From Volvox africanus (taxonomy: Eukaryota > Chlorophyta > Chlorophyceae > Chlamydomonadales > Volvocaceae): a DNA stretch of 64,000 nt. The DNA lies in the NCBI GenBank assembly GCA_030268105.1, contig BSDZ01000031.1, forward strand, positions 310,001 through 374,000, written 5' to 3'. The translations under genes and the position numbers were made by a program. The notes beneath the pieces are model-generated. The model had not been told where the DNA came from and ran no database searches. It worked only from the letters and a program-made list of their open reading frames with translations. Shown here piece after piece: positions 60,262 through 64,000 of this stretch; within the stretch, counting starts at the first letter, position 1; every line of letters begins with the position of its first letter.

Positions 60262-61093
60262 TGTTGTACCTCTCCTTCGTGTTTGCTCATAAGTATCTGC
60301 GCGTCTGAAGGCTTTCGACACCGATGCACGAGCACTTGCAAGTACAGCAAGACAAGCGTGAGCAAACAGAGACAGCGGAAGACTTCAAACAAGAAGAGAT
60401 ATAACTTACAGTCTTACAGATCGAAATGGTGCAATGGACGTAATCGCCGTCAGCACCGGAAGCAAGCAATCATCATGCGGAGGTGATAGCGAAGTTTAGG
60501 CTTAGCTCGGGCTAAGTAGAATAGCGTATAGTAATAATAGCGTAGAACACACGAGTGTTCTCCGGTATCGAATGTCTTATCTTGCTTAGCCGTCCTCGCA
60601 TCTGTTATACTCACAGCATCGCAATATCGTACGATTCACACTAGGAGGCCGATCCTAAGTGTGACAACCCTACTGCGTATAGGCGATGTCCAAGCATAAC
60701 AACGTATAAGCCTTCCCGGCATTCGCATGATGCAAGGGTCCGAATAACGATATTCGGTTGCAAGGCATGCATTGCGACGAGTGCGGCGCTCTCAACGTGT
60801 GCTGTAATGAAGTAATATTATATCAAATAATATTACTTATCGTTTCATAGCACGAGCATAATGCGCACTTCAATGATTCGGGATTTCATGCATGCTAGGC
60901 GGATTTGCCATGATGAGATGTCGCGATGGATAATGATAACATGCCAAATGCATATATAAATGTATGCGAATACATCTATATCATGCAGGTTCATTCATAT
61001 GCAATAATCATTCATGCGTTCATCAAGATAACACTTCGCCTTGTAGGGTCGCATCGACCTACGCATCGGCGGGAAACGAACCGTAGCACAACA
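60262..61093 (-). repeat. E2 5' LTR
   Basis: 832 bp with intact TGTTGTG start (minus strand) and TACAACA end. Confidence 0.92.
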
Positions 61094-61444
61094 GATTATA
61101 CGACATGTATTCTAATTAGTATCTTGCAAGGATAGAGGGGAATATGACTATACCTTAGAAAATTTCTCCCGTGTACCATTCACGCACGAGTAATTTTTGA
61201 CGCGAGCGGTATTGTAACCTACCAACGCGTTGTAACCCCTAAATTGGTGTAGCCTTAGTAGTTGGTCCTGCCAGATGTTCAACTCATTGGGAAAACGATT
61301 CCGAGTATGATGGCGATGGAATTCCTTCGGCTTCCCGACGAGGTTATCTTGTGATACTCCTCGCCGCCGGTCGCTCACTTGAGAACCTACTCTCCACAAG
61401 CAGTGATGTGACAGCCATGAATCGAACCGTCTTGCTACCAAATT
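61094..61444 (-). other. E1 5' leader and primer binding site
   Basis: Internal sequence between the E1 5' LTR and the E2 insertion. The primer binding site is TGGTAGCAAGACGG (61427-61440, minus), which differs from that of E2, E3 and E5. A minus-strand ORF covers much of it (61474-61148, with FRGYNALVGYNTARV) and could be the start of an E1 gag, but I do not recognise it. Confidence 0.6.
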
Positions 61445-62259
61445 TGTTGTATCCTTCCTTCTTCGATCATGCACTGAATCTGCACGTCTGGATGCTAGCT
61501 AAATGTGCACCAAGCTTACGGTCAGCAAGGCGATTCAATGCAAACAAAGTGACAGCGGAAGACTCAAGAATAAGGAAAGATCCAACTTACAATAGTCTTC
61601 GTTTACAAATGGGTAGTCGGCCGTCAGACCCCACAGGCAATGTTCATCATACGGCTGAAGATGCTATGCTGGAATAGCTCAGGCCGAATATCAATCTATA
61701 AAACGTATGTATATGAATTAGACTGAGTTAAGTACACGGGTACTTAATCCAAAGTAGCATCGAGCTGACTTCGGTCTCTAGGCGGCCGTCCTCACACCTA
61801 TCACGTCGCGATACAGATGTGCAGTACAGGTCTCACTGGATTCCAATCTCAAGTGTGAGTACCTTCATAGCACTATTCTAAATACCGCGTAATCCGTGAT
61901 ATTAATGAATGCAACGCATGCAATATGCGAAGGTCTGAATATCGATATTCGGTTGCTGACCCAACCATCGCGATCGTCGCGTTCTCACATATGCATATGG
62001 TTTATGACACGGATGAGGTAATAATATGTAAAGTATTATTACGTGGAATATTATGCCAATAGATAGGTCGCGCATTAATTATCAGCCTCGAGTCAAACAT
62101 GTTGACCGACAGCGTGATGTCGTAGATGATGATATAACATGCTTGATTAGCTAGATATACTCGAGTATATCATGCTAATATAATTATATCATGCTTTGTA
62201 ATGCTTGAATGTATTGCGGCCTATTTCGGTGTGAACGGTGATTGAACCCGTGTACAACA
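61445..62259 (-). repeat. E1 5' LTR
   Basis: 815 bp, TGTTGTA/TACAACA ends, the same length as the 3' LTR. Confidence 0.92.
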
Positions 62260-62267
62260 AAATTTAC

Positions 62268-62349
62268 CTCCGTTAGCTGGTGGTCGTAAATGTCATTGTC
62301 GTAGACTTGCCTTCCACCAGCACCTGCTGGTCCAAAATACATTAACGGA
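62268..62349 (-). CDS. Penultimate exon of the host gene split by E1
   Basis: Minus strand: acceptor CTAG before 62349, then 27 full codons (PLMYFGPAGAGGRQVYDNDI, then YDHQLTE) up to GAG|GTAAAT at 62268/62267. The E1 5' LTR starts only eight bases into the intron. Phase 0 at the end fits the phase-0 start of the acidic exon at 41248. Function unknown. Confidence 0.45.
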
Positions 62350-62967
62350 CTAGATAGTGATATCAAAGATCATATTAAAAAGTAAGTAATGTCTGGCCTC
62401 AATATCTGGTATCTTTCTTTTGGTGCCCGTGCTTGGTCACCTCACTTTCATGGATAGTCGCACATCGTCATCGTTCCTTACCTTCAAGGGCCACCGTAAG
62501 CATAAATATATGATTTGAGAAATTACAAGCTTACATTTTCTATTAAAAAATAGAAAAATAAATCGACATATGCTACATCAAACGACAAAGCATGCAGCGG
62601 ATTAAAGGAATAGAATTAAACATGAAATTTCAACTCAGTAAAACGGGAAGACAGGATGAATGGGCTGTCCTTTTTTGCTGCCGCCTTGCTTGAGTTCCTA
62701 GCTTTCCTGCTGGAGTTCCTTGTCGTAGAGGGCTGTGAACTCTTTGCCTACATGAAAAGGAAGTACGTTTGAGGAGAATAGGAACAATAATATAAAAGAC
62801 AGAAAGGATAAAACAGGTTTAAGGACATTAACGACTTGTACATCCCTGTACATGCGATCCTTAATGTACATCACCCATCCAGCAATAATTTTGCTAAGCG
62901 TGCCTGGTAATTTGCACACCCCATCATCCACTCTCTTTACTACTAGTAATTGGACTATCCTGTCGTC
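62350..62967 (-). other. Upstream part of the interrupted host gene (introns and possible exons)
   Basis: A TTTTCATGTAG acceptor at 62748-62758 could open an exon that in one frame is Ser/Lys-rich (KAAAKKDSPF). An open stretch at about 62960-62845 (LLVVKRVDDGVCKLPGTL) may be a further exon. The gene is cut by an LTR at 62968, and I cannot build a reliable model. Confidence 0.3.
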
Positions 62968-63313
62968 TGTTGTATCTCTCCTTCTTCCCTCATGCACTTA
63001 ATCTGCGCATCTGAACGTTAGACACTAGTGCCGGAGCGCTTGTGGACAGCAAAGCACTCAGATGCGATGATAGGGACAGTGGAAGACTTCAGAGCAAGAA
63101 GAGACGCAACTTACAATGATCAATTGATGCCAATGAGAGAATCGGCCGTCAGACCCAGCGGGCGGTAATCATCATACGGCTGATGGCAATGCTCGGGATT
63201 AGCACAGGCCGATAATAAGTTGATAGAACATATATCGATATTCGTAATGGGAATAAATATTCAAGTACTTATCCAAAGTAATGTTTGATCAGACATCGTC
63301 ATTCTATATGGTC
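62968..63313 (-). repeat. LTR fragment (E1-like family)
   Basis: Starts TGTTGTATCTC and aligns with the end part of E1-type LTRs and with 5945-6143. It breaks off where another LTR in opposite orientation begins. Confidence 0.75.
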
Positions 63314-63974
63314 GTTGTTAAACGCCCGTTTGATCACCGCTTATGTCGAAGTAGGCTGGAATTCATCTGAGCACTACCGAGCATGATATAAGCATATAAG
63401 CATGATATATTCGAATATATCTAGCTAATGTAGCACGTCGCATTATCATTCATGATATCACGCTGTCGATCAACATGTTTGACTCGAGGCTGATATCAAT
63501 GTGCGAATCCACTATTGGCATAATATATCACGTAATAATATTTCAAATATTATTACCTCAATCGTATCATGAACCACACGTGTATGCGGAAACACGACGA
63601 TCCCGATGGTTGGGTTGGCAATCGAATATCGATATTCAGACCTTCGCATGTTGCATACATTGCATCCATTAATATCATGGATTACCCGATATTTAGGACA
63701 GTGCTATAATAGTACTCACACTTGAGATCGGAATCCAGTGAGACTTGTACTGTACATTGGTGTCGTGAACATGATAGGTGCAAGGACGGCCGCCTAGAGA
63801 CCAAAGTCGGCTCGACGCTACTTTGGATTAAGTACCCACGCACTTAACTCAATCTGATTCCCATACATACACTTTACTCAATTATTATCGACCTGAGCTA
63901 TTCCAGCATATCACTTCCAGCCGGATGATGAACATTGCCCGCGGGGTCTGACGGCAGACTTCTATTCTGTAATC
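63314..63974 (+). repeat. LTR fragment, plus orientation (E0-like)
   Basis: Aligns with the E0 LTR from its start (TTTGATCACCG block) through both conserved palindromes to GCGGGGTCTGACGGC. Its end is replaced at 63975 by a further LTR. Confidence 0.75.
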
Positions 63975-64000
63975 TGTTGTACCTCTCCTTCGTGTTTGCT
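63975..64000 (-). repeat. Edge of another E2-type LTR
   Basis: TGTTGTACCTCTCCTTCG matches the first bases of the E2 and E5 LTRs; it runs out of the window. Confidence 0.8.

Larger units (their letters stand above)
46498..61093 (-). mobile_element. E2: middle chromovirus of the nest
   Basis: 3' LTR 46498-47330 and 5' LTR 60262-61093, which look about 97% identical over the first 300 bp compared. Without E3 the element is about 7.45 kb. Flanks are AGGGG (left) and GATTA (right), so no target duplication is seen at the expected spot. It carries gag, protease, RT, RNase H, integrase and chromodomain in order. Confidence 0.92.
41567..62259 (-). mobile_element. E1: outermost chromovirus of the nest
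   Basis: 3' LTR 41567-42381 and 5' LTR 61445-62259, both 815 bp. The target duplication is exact: AAATT at 41562-41566 and at 62260-62264. E2 (with E3 inside) is inserted in it at 46498-61093. Its own sequence is about 6.1 kb and degenerate. Confidence 0.93.

Noticed and set aside
61400..61440. tRNA-like 3' end (ending GCTACCA) beside the E1 LTR
   Set aside because: It is the primer binding site read on the other strand; no cloverleaf upstream.

Overview
This window is nuclear DNA of a eukaryote, most likely a green alga. It holds chromodomain-bearing Ty3/gypsy LTR retrotransposons (chromoviruses), two kinds of LINE, short GT-AG introns, and two glycosyltransferase genes of types found in protists, algae and fungi. 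The lineage is an inference from gene content; I cannot name the species. About four fifths of the sequence is transposon or simple repeat.

Layout: 1-2307, 3' end of a chromovirus (E0) with its LTR. 2308-3352, a 5'-truncated LINE with a restriction-enzyme-like endonuclease. 3353-5944, minus-strand gag end and 5' LTR of a second chromovirus (E5). 5945-9128, an LTR remnant swollen by 2.45 kb of (TTTA)n. 9129-14551, a rearranged LINE (A) and the 3' UTR of another (D). 15155-15596, (TAATA)n. 15675-29213, two long LINEs (B, then C, which has intact ORFs) separated and bounded by (CATA)n. 30941-38827, the main host island: a GT69-type mannosyltransferase gene (+) convergent with a large multidomain glycosyltransferase gene (-). 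40130-40662, an unexplained cluster of TAACGCA-like words. 41135-62967, a host gene on the minus strand whose intron contains a three-deep nest of chromoviruses: E1 (41567-62259, TSD AAATT) contains E2 (46498-61093), which contains E3 (50008-57148, TSD ATGCG). 62968-64000, more nested LTR pieces.

The chromoviruses share TGTTGTA/TACAACA LTR ends and a C-terminal chromodomain. In E2, E3 and E5 a single in-frame UAG separates gag from protease. The 5' part of gag in these three copies only makes sense if one or two short introns are removed, at matching positions and phase. E3 is the youngest element by LTR identity but carries a pro-RT frameshift and an altered RNase H catalytic residue.

The APE-type LINEs encode ORF1 and ORF2 joined by a TAATG stop-start, an ORF2 C-terminal zinc knuckle and PIP-box-like motif, a G-rich polypurine 3' UTR and two covarying 3' hairpins. 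They sit in (CATA)n arrays, as expected for a target-specific LINE.
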